Both the position numbers and the translations under genes were made by a program. The notes beneath the pieces are model-generated. The model was given only the letters and a program-made list of their open reading frames with translations, was not told the DNA's origin and made no database searches. From Hominiventricola filiformis (lineage in GTDB: Bacteria > Bacillota > Clostridia > Lachnospirales > Lachnospiraceae), in assembly GCF_020686965.1 (NCBI RefSeq), contig NZ_JAJEPS010000005.1:1-64000 (forward strand): 64,000 nt of DNA, read 5' to 3'. This document shows, in pieces, positions 17,270 to 25,460 of this stretch (positions are counted from its first letter, which is position 1; each line of letters opens with the position of its first letter).

Positions 17270-18562
17270 GTGGAACAGTATATTATTAAAGGCGGAATTC
17301 CACTTAATGGTGAAGTAGAGATCGGCGGAGCAAAGAATGCAGCACTTGCCATTCTTGCAGCTGCAAATATGACAGATGAAACCGTTCGGATTGAAAATCT
17401 TCCGGACGTTAGAGATATCAATGCCCTTCTGGAGGCAATGCAGGACATTGGCGCGCGTGTGGAGCGTCTGGATCGTCATACCGTGACGGTAAATGGCTCC
17501 TGTGTAGAGAACTGTATTGTTGAAAATGAAAATATGAAAAAAATTCGTGCGTCTTATTATCTTCTTGGCGCACTTCTTGGAAAATACAAGAGAGCAGAAG
17601 TCCCGCTTCCGGGAGGCTGCAACATTGGAAGCCGTCCTATCGATCAGCATCTGAAAGGCTTTAAAGCTATGGGTGCGACAACCCGTATTGAACATGGATT
17701 TATTATTGCGGAAGCAGAAGAACTCCATGGAGCGCATATTTTCCTGGACATGGTCAGTGTAGGTGCGACCATCAATATTATGATGGCTGCTTCCATGGCA
17801 GAGGGAAATACTATCATTGAAAATGCGGCAAAAGAACCCCACGTGGTAGATGTAGCCAACTTCCTGAACAGTATGGGAGCCAGAATCAAAGGCGCAGGTA
17901 CGGATGTCATCCGTATCACAGGTGTCAGCGCGCTCCATAAGACCGAGTATTCCATCATTCCTGACCAGATCGAAGCAGGAACCTTTATGTTTGCTACGGC
18001 CGTTACAGGCGGCAATGTGGTTCTTCAGAACGTGATTCCGAAGCATCTGGAAGCAACTACGGCAAAGCTTCTGGAGATGGGATGCCAGATCTGTGAGTAT
18101 GATGATGCGGTACGTGTGATGGCACCGAAGAAGCTTCAGGCAACTCATGTAAAAACCATGCCATATCCGGGATTTCCTACGGACATGCAGCCACAGATTG
18201 CAGTTTCTCTTGCTCTGGCAGAAGGTACGAGTATCGTAACGGAAAGTATTTTTGAAAACCGTTTCCGATATGTGGACGAGCTGTCCCGTATGGGTGCTTC
18301 CGTAAAAGTAGAAGGAAATGTGGCAGTCATCAGCGGCGTGGAGAAATTTACCGGGGCAAGAGTCAATGCACCGGATCTTCGTGCGGGGGCGGCTCTTGTC
18401 ATTGCCGGACTGGCAGCAGAGGGCATTACGATTGTAGATGACATTTATTATATTGAGCGCGGCTATGAAAATCTGGACGAAAAACTCCGGAAACTGGGTG
18501 CCCAGATTGAGAAAGTAGCCAGCGAAAAAGAAATTCAGAAATTCAGACTGAAAGTTGGCTGA
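17270..18562 (+). CDS. murA: UDP-N-acetylglucosamine 1-carboxyvinyltransferase
   Basis: A 430-residue enzyme for the first committed step of peptidoglycan synthesis, transferring enolpyruvate from PEP to UDP-GlcNAc in the cytoplasm. GGAKNAALAIL near the N-terminus and PLPGGCNIGSRPID are typical; the Cys in the latter is the active-site residue targeted by fosfomycin. The start is a GTG with GAGGTG 5 bases upstream. Length matches MurA (about 420-430). Bacillota often carry two paralogues; which one this is cannot be told from here. Confidence 0.95.
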   Translation: MEQYIIKGGIPLNGEVEIGGAKNAALAILAAANMTDETVRIENLPDVRDINALLEAMQDIGARVERLDRHTVTVNGSCVENCIVENENMKKIRASYYLLGALLGKYKRAEVPLPGGCNIGSRPIDQHLKGFKAMGATTRIEHGFIIAEAEELHGAHIFLDMVSVGATINIMMAASMAEGNTIIENAAKEPHVVDVANFLNSMGARIKGAGTDVIRITGVSALHKTEYSIIPDQIEAGTFMFATAVTGGNVVLQNVIPKHLEATTAKLLEMGCQICEYDDAVRVMAPKKLQATHVKTMPYPGFPTDMQPQIAVSLALAEGTSIVTESIFENRFRYVDELSRMGASVKVEGNVAVISGVEKFTGARVNAPDLRAGAALVIAGLAAEGITIVDDIYYIERGYENLDEKLRKLGAQIEKVASEKEIQKFRLKVG

Positions 18563-18701
18563 TGTGCTCTTTAAATTATTTTGTGTAAAAGAGAGATAAT
18601 GAGAAAAGATTCTGTAAAATCATAGAAATTAAAGATAATTCCTATAATTTTAAGAAACTGTTGCATTTTAGAAGAAAATAAAGTACAATTTTCCACATCA
18701 A

Positions 18702-18935
18702 AAAGAACTGCAGTACAGAAAGCTGTTAAGACTGGCAGCGGAAGACAGTGGTATCAACGAAAAATTATTTGCAGGTGCGGATGAAGATGTGAAAAATTCA
18801 CTCCTTAGATATCATACTGGAAAAAAATAGAAAAATCCTGAAAACTATGATCTGTGCCTGAATACGGAAAAACTTGGATATGAAGAAACAAAAGACCTGA
18901 TTATGGAATATGTAAAAAGAAGAACCGGGAAATAA
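18702..18935 (+). pseudogene. Remnant of a cytidylate-kinase-like gene
   Basis: A single reading frame of 78 codons, interrupted by TAG at 18828, reads LLRLAAEDSGINEKLF near the start and NYDLCLNTEKLGYEETKDLI near the end. These match the middle and C-terminal parts of the cytidylate-kinase-like (AAA_26 type) family of Clostridia, which are normally about 200 residues. The P-loop N-terminus is missing and much of the centre is deleted. Bases 18563-18701 hold no other gene that I can see. The end overlaps the terminator of the convergent transporter gene. Confidence 0.65.
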
Positions 18936-18948
18936 TCCCGGTTCTTCT
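18913..18948 (-). terminator. Terminator of the SLC1-type transporter gene
   Basis: GAAGAACCGGGA and its exact complement enclose an AATAA loop; on the minus strand the hairpin runs into TCTTTTTACA. It overlaps the last codons of the pseudogene on the opposite strand. Confidence 0.75.
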
Positions 18949-18959
18949 AATATAAAAAA

Positions 18960-20126
18960 TTATTGCACATGATGCTTTTCTGCATATCCGGTCAAAATCA
19001 GAGTCAGGGCTCCGTCGCCGGTGACGTTGCAGGCAGTTCCGAAGCTGTCCTGCAGGGCGAAGATGGTAAGCATCAGGGCAGTGCCGGTGTCATTAAAGAG
19101 CAGGATGCCGGTAATGAGTCCTAAGGATGCCATAACCGTTCCTCCAGGTACACCCGGAGCGCCAATGGCAAAGACGCCAAGGAGCAGGCAGAAGAGTACC
19201 ATGGTTCCCAGAGAAGGAATGGAGCCGTACAGAATCTGGGATACGGTCATAACGAAGAAGACTTCGGTCAGAACAGATCCGCACAGATGGATATTGGCAA
19301 ACAGCGGGATACCGAAATTTACCATATCTTCACGGAGTACAGAGGATTTTCTTGCACAGCGAAGGGCAACGGCCAGGGTAGCTGCAGAAGACATGGTTCC
19401 GACTGCTGTGATATAAGCAGGTCCGTAATGTTTTACTACTTCCATCGGATTTTTTCCGGAATAAATACCTGCAAGAGTATAGAGCAGAGTCATCCAGATA
19501 AAGTGTCCGATCATAACAATGATGATGACCTTCAGGAAGACAGGCAGCTGTTTCGTAATGGTTCCTTCATAAGAAAGACTGCAGAAGGTGCAGGCAATGA
19601 AAATTGGAAGGATTGGGATAATAACACGGGTAACAATTTCCAGAACGATTTTCTGGAATTCTTCCAGAAGCTCTGCAGTTCGTTCTGCCTTGGTCCAGGT
19701 AACTGCAAGGCCAACCAGAACAGAGAACACCAGTGCACTCATAACGCTCATAATCTGCGGAATTTCAAGAGCAAAAATAACTTCCGGCAGTTCTTTTAGT
19801 CCGTCTACAGAGGAGACAATAGAAAGATGCGGGATCAGGGTGTATCCGGCGACCATGCTGAACAGTGCGGCACCTACAGAAGATGTGTATGCCAGTACCA
19901 GTGCAACGGAAAGCATGCGGGAAGCACTCTTGCCAAGTCTGGTAATGGATGGTGCGATGAAACCGATTACGATCAGCGGTACGCAGAAAGTGATCACCTG
20001 ACCAAGCAGATGCTTGACAGTAACAATAATGTTCATAAAAGATTCGTTGGAAATGAGCCCGACTGCGATTCCGATGATAACTCCGGCCAATAAGCGTACG
20101 GGCAGACTTTGAGCAATTTTTTTCAT
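18960..20126 (-). CDS. Dicarboxylate/amino acid:cation symporter (SLC1/DAACS family)
   Basis: A 388-residue polytopic membrane protein with about eight transmembrane helices and two re-entrant loops. The serine-rich hairpin is recognisable as GTMSSAATLAVAL, and the second loop region as GAPGVPGGTVMASLG. The family takes up glutamate, aspartate, serine/threonine or dicarboxylates with Na+ or H+. The usual NMDGT motif is replaced by NIHLCGS, so the substrate and coupling ion are uncertain. GGGAG lies before the ATG. Monocistronic. Confidence 0.85.
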   Translation of the reverse strand: MKKIAQSLPVRLLAGVIIGIAVGLISNESFMNIIVTVKHLLGQVITFCVPLIVIGFIAPSITRLGKSASRMLSVALVLAYTSSVGAALFSMVAGYTLIPHLSIVSSVDGLKELPEVIFALEIPQIMSVMSALVFSVLVGLAVTWTKAERTAELLEEFQKIVLEIVTRVIIPILPIFIACTFCSLSYEGTITKQLPVFLKVIIIVMIGHFIWMTLLYTLAGIYSGKNPMEVVKHYGPAYITAVGTMSSAATLAVALRCARKSSVLREDMVNFGIPLFANIHLCGSVLTEVFFVMTVSQILYGSIPSLGTMVLFCLLLGVFAIGAPGVPGGTVMASLGLITGILLFNDTGTALMLTIFALQDSFGTACNVTGDGALTLILTGYAEKHHVQ

Positions 20127-20157
20127 GAAATAGTTCTCCCTCGTTGTTTTTCTTTAT

Positions 20158-20186
20158 AGTATAGTTGATTTATGATGAGAACACAA
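20158..20186 (-). promoter_or_regulatory. Promoter of the SLC1-type transporter
   Basis: On the minus strand TTGTGT and TATACT are 17 bases apart. A short palindrome (CCTAT-TTT-ATAGG) lies upstream of the -35 and could be an operator. Confidence 0.5.
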
Positions 20187-20223
20187 TAAATATTACAAAA
20201 TCAATAACCTATAAAATAGGAGA

Positions 20224-20279
20224 TAAAAAACAGACAATGAAAGAAACGTTCGTAGTTTCTTTTCACTGTCTGCTTTTTT
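20224..20279 (-). terminator. Terminator of metK
   Basis: A long imperfect hairpin (CAGACAATGAAAGAAAC with GTTTCTTTTCACTGTCTG) lies just past the metK stop and ends in TTTTTT on the minus strand. Confidence 0.65.
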
Positions 20280-20286
20280 GAATTCT

Positions 20287-21483
20287 TTATGCCAGATATT
20301 TTTTCAGAGCATCAGCCTTATCGGTTTTCTCCCACGGAAGATCTACATCGGTACGTCCAAAATGTCCGTAAGCAGCGGTCTGCTTGTAGATCGGACGACG
20401 CAGATCCAGCATCTTGATGATCCCGGCCGGTCTGAAGTCAAAGTTTTCGCGGAGAACCTCAACCAGTTTCTCATCGGAAAGTTTTCCGGTACCGAAGGTA
20501 TCCACTCTTACAGAAGTCGGTCTTGCTACTCCGATTGCGTAGGAGAGCTGAATCTCACACTTGTCAGCCAGTCCTGCAGCAACGATATTCTTTGCCGCGT
20601 AACGTGCTGCGTATGCAGCGGAACGGTCAACCTTAGTACAGTCTTTTCCGGAGAATGCGCCGCCGCCGTGACGGGCGTATCCGCCGTAAGTATCTACGAT
20701 GATCTTACGTCCGGTCAGTCCGCTGTCTCCGTGGGGTCCGCCGATAACGAAACGTCCGGTCGGGTTAATGAAGAACTTGGTGTCTGCATCGACCATGTCT
20801 GCCGGAAGGATCGGATCGAAGACATATTTCTTAATATCAGCGTGAATCTGCTCCTGGGTAACTTCCTCACCGTGCTGGGTGGAAAGAACAACTGCTTCCA
20901 GACGAAGCGGTTTGCCGTTTTCATCGTACTCTACGGTAACCTGGGTCTTTCCATCCGGACGAAGGTACGGCAATGTGCCGTCTTTACGAACATCGGTCAG
21001 TCTCTTTGCCAGTTTGTGAGCAAGGGAGATTGCATAGGGCATAAGTTCCGGAGTTTCGTTGGATGCATAGCCGAACATCATACCCTGATCGCCTGCGCCG
21101 ATTGCCTCCAGCTGGCTGTCATCCATGAGATGTTCTTTTGCCTCCAGTGCCTTGTCTACGCCCATAGCAATATCGGAGGACTGCTCATCAATGGCAGTGA
21201 TAACGGCACAGTTATCGGCATCGAATCCGAATTTTCCTCTGGTATATCCGATCTCGCGAATGGTATCGCGAACGATTTTCTGGATATCTACGTATGCTTT
21301 GGTGGTGATTTCGCCCATTACCAGTACAAGACCGGTGGTAGTGCTGGTCTCGCAGGCAACACGGCTCATCGGGTCCTGTTCCATCAGTGCGTCCAGGATG
21401 GCATCAGAAATCTGGTCACAGATTTTGTCTGGATGGCCTTCGGTTACGGATTCGGAAGTAAATAAAATTTTTTCTTTTTCCAT
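20287..21483 (-). CDS. metK: S-adenosylmethionine synthetase
   Basis: A 398-residue enzyme making SAM from methionine and ATP. Conserved stretches include the N-terminal FTSESVTEGHPDKICDQISDA, GAGDQGMMFGYA and the P-loop-like GGGAFSGKD. Length is standard. Cytoplasmic. A strong AAGGAG site precedes the ATG. Expression is most likely controlled by the SAM-I riboswitch and terminator in its leader, giving feedback by the product. Monocistronic. Confidence 0.97.
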   Translation of the reverse strand: MEKEKILFTSESVTEGHPDKICDQISDAILDALMEQDPMSRVACETSTTTGLVLVMGEITTKAYVDIQKIVRDTIREIGYTRGKFGFDADNCAVITAIDEQSSDIAMGVDKALEAKEHLMDDSQLEAIGAGDQGMMFGYASNETPELMPYAISLAHKLAKRLTDVRKDGTLPYLRPDGKTQVTVEYDENGKPLRLEAVVLSTQHGEEVTQEQIHADIKKYVFDPILPADMVDADTKFFINPTGRFVIGGPHGDSGLTGRKIIVDTYGGYARHGGGAFSGKDCTKVDRSAAYAARYAAKNIVAAGLADKCEIQLSYAIGVARPTSVRVDTFGTGKLSDEKLVEVLRENFDFRPAGIIKMLDLRRPIYKQTAAYGHFGRTDVDLPWEKTDKADALKKYLA

Positions 21484-21542
21484 GAAAATGCTCCTTTAAA
21501 AAATGGTGCAGGAGAATTCTCCTGCTGTGGTTTACAGACAAC

Positions 21543-21564
21543 AAAAAAGTCCGCACAAGCGGAC
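21543..21564 (-). terminator. Riboswitch-controlled terminator before metK
   Basis: On the minus strand GTCCGC, loop TTGT, GCGGAC is followed by TTTTTTGT, between the SAM-I aptamer and the metK start. It is the expression platform expected for an OFF switch. Confidence 0.8.
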
Positions 21565-21586
21565 CTGACAAAACATGTATCAAATC

Positions 21587-21685
21587 CTCTTATTGTTCGA
21601 TCACTCGCTCAGGTAAGCACCTTCCTTTATAAAGGGGTTGCCGGGTTTCACAGATCCTATGTATCTCCACCGCTCTGAATAAGAG
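21587..21685 (-). promoter_or_regulatory. SAM-I (S-box) riboswitch
   Basis: Read on the minus strand, the aptamer starts CTCTTAT and closes with ATAAGAG (P1). Inside are the conserved CAGAGCGGTGGAG, the GAAACCCGGCAACC core and AAGGTGCTTACC, in the order of SAM-I aptamers. SAM binding favours the downstream terminator and stops metK transcription. Confidence 0.95.
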
Positions 21686-21713
21686 AAAACTACCGTATGG
21701 ACTTTTCTAACAT

Positions 21714-21742
21714 AACTTACGACATGATTACAAAAAAGTCAA
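21714..21742 (-). promoter_or_regulatory. Promoter of the metK leader
   Basis: On the minus strand TTGACT and TAAGTT are 17 bases apart, placing the transcript start about 20 bases before the SAM-I aptamer. Confidence 0.55.
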
Positions 21743-21781
21743 GGGTTTTACAAAAAGTTTATAAATAAGAACGGACAGATA

Positions 21782-21790
21782 TGGTATAAT
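21782..21790 (+). promoter_or_regulatory. Extended -10 promoter of the kinase-regulator pair
   Basis: TGGTATAAT is an extended -10 element (TGN plus TATAAT). The -35 region at the right distance is poor, which is usual for this class. Confidence 0.5.
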
Positions 21791-21820
21791 TTTGATAGTC
21801 CAAATACGGAGGACAGAATA

Positions 21821-22912
21821 ATGAATATAAGAACAAAACTTCTGATTACATTCGGAGTTGTGGTTGCAGTACCACTGTTTTTGATATCATTGGTTTTTTT
21901 TGGCTTTATGAGCATGCAGCCGGCGGAGGTAGCAACACCGCAGATCCGGGAATTTTTAGGTGAGATGCTTGTGTCGGTCATTTTGATTATGGCAATGACC
22001 TGCAGTTTCCTGATGGCATGGATTTACCGCAGTATACTGACCCCGATTGAAACTCTGAAAAAAGCAACGAGAAATATTCGTGACGGCAATCTGGATTTTG
22101 AAGTGGAAATCGGGGATGATGATGAGATTGGTGAGCTGTGTGCGGATTTTGAGGAGATGAGAATCCGGCTGAAAGAATCCACGGAGGAAAAAGTGGTTTT
22201 TGACAGTCAGAATAAAGAGCTTATCAGTAATATTTCCCATGATCTGAAGACACCGATCACAGCGGTAAAAGGCTATGTAGAAGGACTTTTGGATGGAGTG
22301 GCCGATACGCCGGAGAAGCAGAAAAAATATCTGAGAACCATTTATAACAAAGCCAACGATATGGACCGGCTTATTAATGAACTGACCTTTTATTCCAAGA
22401 TTGACACAAATCGTATTCCGTATACGTTTAACAAGATTAATGTAAAGGAATATTTTGATGACTGCTTTGAAGATATCGGCATGGAGATGAGTCAGCAGCA
22501 GATTTCCTTAAGTTATGATAATAAGGTGGCACCGGATGTGATGGTCATTGCGGATGCAGAGCAGATTAAGCGTGTCATCAATAATATCGTAGGAAATTCC
22601 GTGAAATATATGGATAAACCGGACAAATCCATTGCCATCCGTGTGATGGATGTGGGAGATTTTGTGCAGGTGGAGATCGAGGATAATGGCCGGGGAATCG
22701 CGGCAAAGGATCTTCCATATATATTTGACCGGTTCTACCGGACAGATACGTCAAGAAATTCCTCGAAAGGAGGAAGTGGCATCGGTCTTTCCATTGTCCA
22801 TAAGGTCATGGAAGACCATGGAGGAAAGGTCTGGGCAACCAGCAGAGAAGGAGAAGGAACGACTATGTATTTCGTTCTTAGAAAATATCAGGAGGTACCG
22901 GCTAATGAGTAA
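21821..22912 (+). CDS. Sensor histidine kinase
   Basis: A 363-residue membrane kinase. Two membrane helices (about 7-30 and 49-69) enclose only about 20 external residues, so it probably senses the membrane or a partner. A HAMP linker (about 70-120) is followed by HisKA with His140 in SNISHDLKTP and an HATPase domain with an N-box (NNIVGNSVKY), DNGRG and GGSGIGLSI. It should phosphorylate the response regulator whose gene overlaps its last 8 bases. The order kinase-then-regulator is the reverse of the other plus-strand pair in the window. Signal and targets are unknown. Confidence 0.9.
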   Translation: MNIRTKLLITFGVVVAVPLFLISLVFFGFMSMQPAEVATPQIREFLGEMLVSVILIMAMTCSFLMAWIYRSILTPIETLKKATRNIRDGNLDFEVEIGDDDEIGELCADFEEMRIRLKESTEEKVVFDSQNKELISNISHDLKTPITAVKGYVEGLLDGVADTPEKQKKYLRTIYNKANDMDRLINELTFYSKIDTNRIPYTFNKINVKEYFDDCFEDIGMEMSQQQISLSYDNKVAPDVMVIADAEQIKRVINNIVGNSVKYMDKPDKSIAIRVMDVGDFVQVEIEDNGRGIAAKDLPYIFDRFYRTDTSRNSSKGGSGIGLSIVHKVMEDHGGKVWATSREGEGTTMYFVLRKYQEVPANE

Positions 22913-23594
22913 AATTTTGATTATTGAGGATGAGGAAGCTATCGCAGATCTGGAGAAGGACTATCTGGAGCTGAGCGGCTTTGAAGTAGAGATTGAGGGC
23001 CGGGGAGACAGCGGACTGACAAGAGCCCTGTCAGAGGAGTTTGACCTGATTATTCTGGATCTGATGCTTCCGGGTGTGGATGGATTTGAGATCTGCCGTA
23101 ATATCCGGGAAGAAAAAAATATTCCGGTCATTATGGTGTCAGCCAAGAAAGACGATATTGACAAGATTCGGGGTCTGGGTCTGGGGGCAGATGATTATAT
23201 GACCAAGCCTTTCAGCCCCAGTGAGCTGGTGGCGCGCGTGAAAGCGCATCTGGCACGGTATGAACGTTTGGTTGGAAGCGGCATTCAGGAAAATGAGATC
23301 ATTGAGATCCGCGGCATTAAGATCGATAAGACGGCCAGAAGAGTCTGGGTTAACGGAGAGGAGAAGCAGTTTACATCGAAGGAATTTGACCTTCTGACTT
23401 TCCTGGCACAGAATCCCAATCATGTATTTACGAAAGAAGAGCTGTTCAGCAAGATCTGGGATATGGAGTCCATTGGGGATATTGCAACCGTGACGGTGCA
23501 TATTAAGAAGATTCGTGAGAAGATCGAGTTTAATACAGCGAAACCCCAGTACATCGAAACTATCTGGGGTGTAGGCTACCGGTTTAAAGTTTAG
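22905..23594 (+). CDS. OmpR/PhoB-family response regulator
   Basis: A 229-residue regulator: receiver domain (1-120) with acidic pocket EDEE and phospho-acceptor Asp52 (LDLMLPG), conserved Lys in MTKPF, and a C-terminal winged helix (about 130-228) ending GVGYRFKV. The start is ATG 22905, inside the kinase stop, with GGAGG 8 bases upstream. It works with the preceding kinase. A terminator follows at once, so the pair forms a two-gene operon. Confidence 0.92.
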   Translation: MSKILIIEDEEAIADLEKDYLELSGFEVEIEGRGDSGLTRALSEEFDLIILDLMLPGVDGFEICRNIREEKNIPVIMVSAKKDDIDKIRGLGLGADDYMTKPFSPSELVARVKAHLARYERLVGSGIQENEIIEIRGIKIDKTARRVWVNGEEKQFTSKEFDLLTFLAQNPNHVFTKEELFSKIWDMESIGDIATVTVHIKKIREKIEFNTAKPQYIETIWGVGYRFKV

Positions 23595-23600
23595 CACAAC

Positions 23601-23640
23601 AAAAAGACCTGGATTTTCAAGGAAAATCCAGGTCTTTTGT
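23601..23640. terminator. Bidirectional terminator after the response regulator
   Basis: AAAGACCTGGATTTT pairs with AAAATCCAGGTCTTT around a 5-base loop, with A and T runs on both sides, between convergent genes. Confidence 0.8.
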
Positions 23641-23669
23641 CTTAAAATGCAATTAAAAATGCAAGCATT

Positions 23670-24101
23670 TTATTTTTTGAATAATCTTTTGAAGAATCCC
23701 TTCTTCGGTTCTGGTTTCTCGATGCCGCCGCGAGCGCTCTTGATTGCAGTGATGTAAATTCCGCTGACAACAACTTTCACTTCGCGTTTTACCGGAAGGA
23801 GATCATAGATGCTGGCATCTGCAACCAGTGTCATAATCTTTGGTCCGATCTTTGCTTTTACAATGGGCATCTTGGATCTGCGTAAATACCAGGGAGTCTG
23901 GTCAATGACCATCTGGGGCAGTCCGGATTTTTTTACGGGGAGTCGTTTCTTATCGATAATCAGCATGCTGACGGTCTGTGCCATCGCATTCAGCTGTGCC
24001 TGATTCTCTGCCTGACGTTTTTCAAGTTTACGTCCAAGGAAATAAAGAACAACCAGAACGATAATTAATATGATAAGAGTAACTAATAATACCTTCCACA
24101 T
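23670..24101 (-). CDS. Hypothetical single-pass membrane protein
   Basis: About 143 residues: MWKVLLVTLIILIIVLVVLYFLG is a membrane helix right at the N-terminus, followed by a basic segment, a region with DKKRLPVKKSGLPQ and PWYLRRSKMPIVKAKIG, and a strongly basic tail (KKGFFKRLFKK). I do not recognise a named family. Earlier in-frame ATGs exist at 24140 and 24197, but the first lies inside the -10 box of the promoter at 24139-24167, so ATG 24101 (AGGAGG 13 bases upstream) is preferred. It diverges from the trigger-factor-like lipoprotein gene. Confidence 0.65.
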   Translation of the reverse strand: MWKVLLVTLIILIIVLVVLYFLGRKLEKRQAENQAQLNAMAQTVSMLIIDKKRLPVKKSGLPQMVIDQTPWYLRRSKMPIVKAKIGPKIMTLVADASIYDLLPVKREVKVVVSGIYITAIKSARGGIEKPEPKKGFFKRLFKK

Positions 24102-24138
24102 TCTGTCTTCTGTGCCTCCTGCAACAATTTCTCGTTTC

Positions 24139-24167
24139 ATTGTAGCATTCTTTCCTTTAAAAAGCAA
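24139..24167 (-). promoter_or_regulatory. Minus-strand promoter in the divergent palindrome
   Basis: On the minus strand TTGCTT and TACAAT are exactly 17 bases apart, a good sigma-A type promoter for the small membrane protein. Confidence 0.65.
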
Positions 24168-24184
24168 GGAAAGGATGCTACAAT
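24156..24184 (+). promoter_or_regulatory. Plus-strand promoter in the divergent palindrome
   Basis: TACAAT at 24179-24184 is a good -10; the -35 position 17 bases upstream reads TTTAAA, which is weak. The start of the trigger-factor-like lipoprotein lies 37 bases downstream. Confidence 0.5.
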
Positions 24185-24220
24185 GGGGAGGCATCAAATT
24201 ACGGAAAGGGATATAAAAAC

Positions 24221-25336
24221 ATGAAGAAAAAGATGTTATTGATCCTGCTGGCTTCCGTGACGCTTACAATGGCCGGATGCGGAAGCAGTAAGCAGACAGA
24301 TACAGCAGAAAAACAGGAAGAAAGTACAACTGTGGAGGACTCTGAGTCTGCAGTTACTTATGAGCCGGTGCTCTATGAGGATCTGAGCAGCAAGCTGGTG
24401 TCACTGGGTGAATATAAGGGACTGCAGGCGGCAAGAAATGTGCAGGAAGTGACGGAAGAGGATGTACAGGCGGAAATCGACAGCATCAAAAAAGAAAATG
24501 CGGAACTGGTCGATAAAGAGGAACCTGCAGAGACCGGGGACGTCGTCAATATTGATTTCACCGGATATATTGACGGGGAGACGTCCGATAACCTGAAAGC
24601 AGAAGGAACAGATGTGGAGATCGGTGCAGGCACTATGCTGGAAGACTTTGAAAATCAGTTGATTGGTGTGACCACAGGAGAGGATACACAGATCAGCTTT
24701 ACCTTCCCTGAGGATTACAATCAGGAAGTAGCCGGAAAAGATGTGCAGTTCGATATCCACGTAAACAGTGTAAAGGCATATGATATGCCGGAATGGACAG
24801 ACGAAGATGTACAGGAAAACACGGATTATGACAGTCTGGAAGATATGGAAAGTTCAATCAGGGAAGAACTGCAGCAGAGCGCAGAGAAAGATGCTGAGGA
24901 TAATTGGCAGTATGACCTGATTAAACAAGTCATGGAGAGCAGCGAATTCCAGATCGAAGATGCGGATGTGGAAGCGTATATTGACCAGATGGTAAGTGAA
25001 TATGATTCTTACGCGGCTGCAAATGGAATGGAAACAGAACAGTTTCTGCAGCAGTATCTGGGTGTAACGATGGAACAGCTTCGGGAGATGTTCCGCGAGA
25101 CTGCTACCTTCCGCGTAAAAATGACGCTGGCATTCCATGAGATTGCTGAACAGGAAGGGCTCACAGTGAGTGATGAAGAATATCAGGAGCGTCTGTCTGC
25201 GCTGGCTTCTCAGTATGGTTATGATGACCCGTCCAAAATCGAGCAGGTTTACAGTGCAGAAATGATTAAAGAAGAAATGATTCAGGAAAAAGCCATCAAT
25301 TTTATTGAAGAAAATGCGCAGGAAATCTCCGAATAA
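24221..25336 (+). CDS. Trigger-factor-like peptidyl-prolyl isomerase lipoprotein
   Basis: A 371-residue protein with an N-terminal lipoprotein signal (lipobox MAGC, Cys20) and an acidic linker. Residues about 75-180 match the trigger factor core with an FKBP-type isomerase segment (GDVVNIDFTGYIDGE, FPEDYNQEVAGKDVQFD). The remainder is the helical chaperone arm domain (about 190-365). Ordinary trigger factor is cytosolic and ribosome-bound; here the ribosome-binding N-domain is replaced by a lipoprotein anchor. It therefore probably acts outside the membrane as a folding factor for secreted proteins, in the manner of PrsA. A good GGAAAGG site precedes the ATG. Confidence 0.85.
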   Translation: MKKKMLLILLASVTLTMAGCGSSKQTDTAEKQEESTTVEDSESAVTYEPVLYEDLSSKLVSLGEYKGLQAARNVQEVTEEDVQAEIDSIKKENAELVDKEEPAETGDVVNIDFTGYIDGETSDNLKAEGTDVEIGAGTMLEDFENQLIGVTTGEDTQISFTFPEDYNQEVAGKDVQFDIHVNSVKAYDMPEWTDEDVQENTDYDSLEDMESSIREELQQSAEKDAEDNWQYDLIKQVMESSEFQIEDADVEAYIDQMVSEYDSYAAANGMETEQFLQQYLGVTMEQLREMFRETATFRVKMTLAFHEIAEQEGLTVSDEEYQERLSALASQYGYDDPSKIEQVYSAEMIKEEMIQEKAINFIEENAQEISE

Positions 25337-25378
25337 CCGATGAAATGCAAGAAAACTGGGAAAAATATGAGAAATTCC

Positions 25379-25407
25379 TTGTTGATTTCAAAAAAATGTA
25401 GTAATAT
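25379..25407 (+). promoter_or_regulatory. Promoter of the aldolase gene
   Basis: TTGTTG and TAATAT are 17 bases apart, about 54 bases before the aldolase ATG. Confidence 0.5.
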
Positions 25408-25460
25408 ACGAAGTACAGGCACATTTGTGCCAGAATAGGAAAAGAAAGGAAGACAAAACA

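Larger units (their letters stand above)
24138..24185. repeat. Long inverted repeat with divergent -10 boxes
   Basis: Two 18-base arms (24138-24155 and 24168-24185), identical on opposite strands except for one T/C change, flank a 12-base centre. Each arm contains TACAAT in outward orientation, so the repeat carries the -10 elements of both divergent genes. Confidence 0.8.

Noticed and set aside
17168..18148. A 326-codon minus-strand ORF
   Set aside because: It is antisense to murA; the translation is rich in His and Cys without any family pattern.
20278..21465. A 395-codon plus-strand ORF
   Set aside because: It mirrors metK almost end to end and has no ribosome site or recognisable motif; metK is certain and has its own riboswitch.
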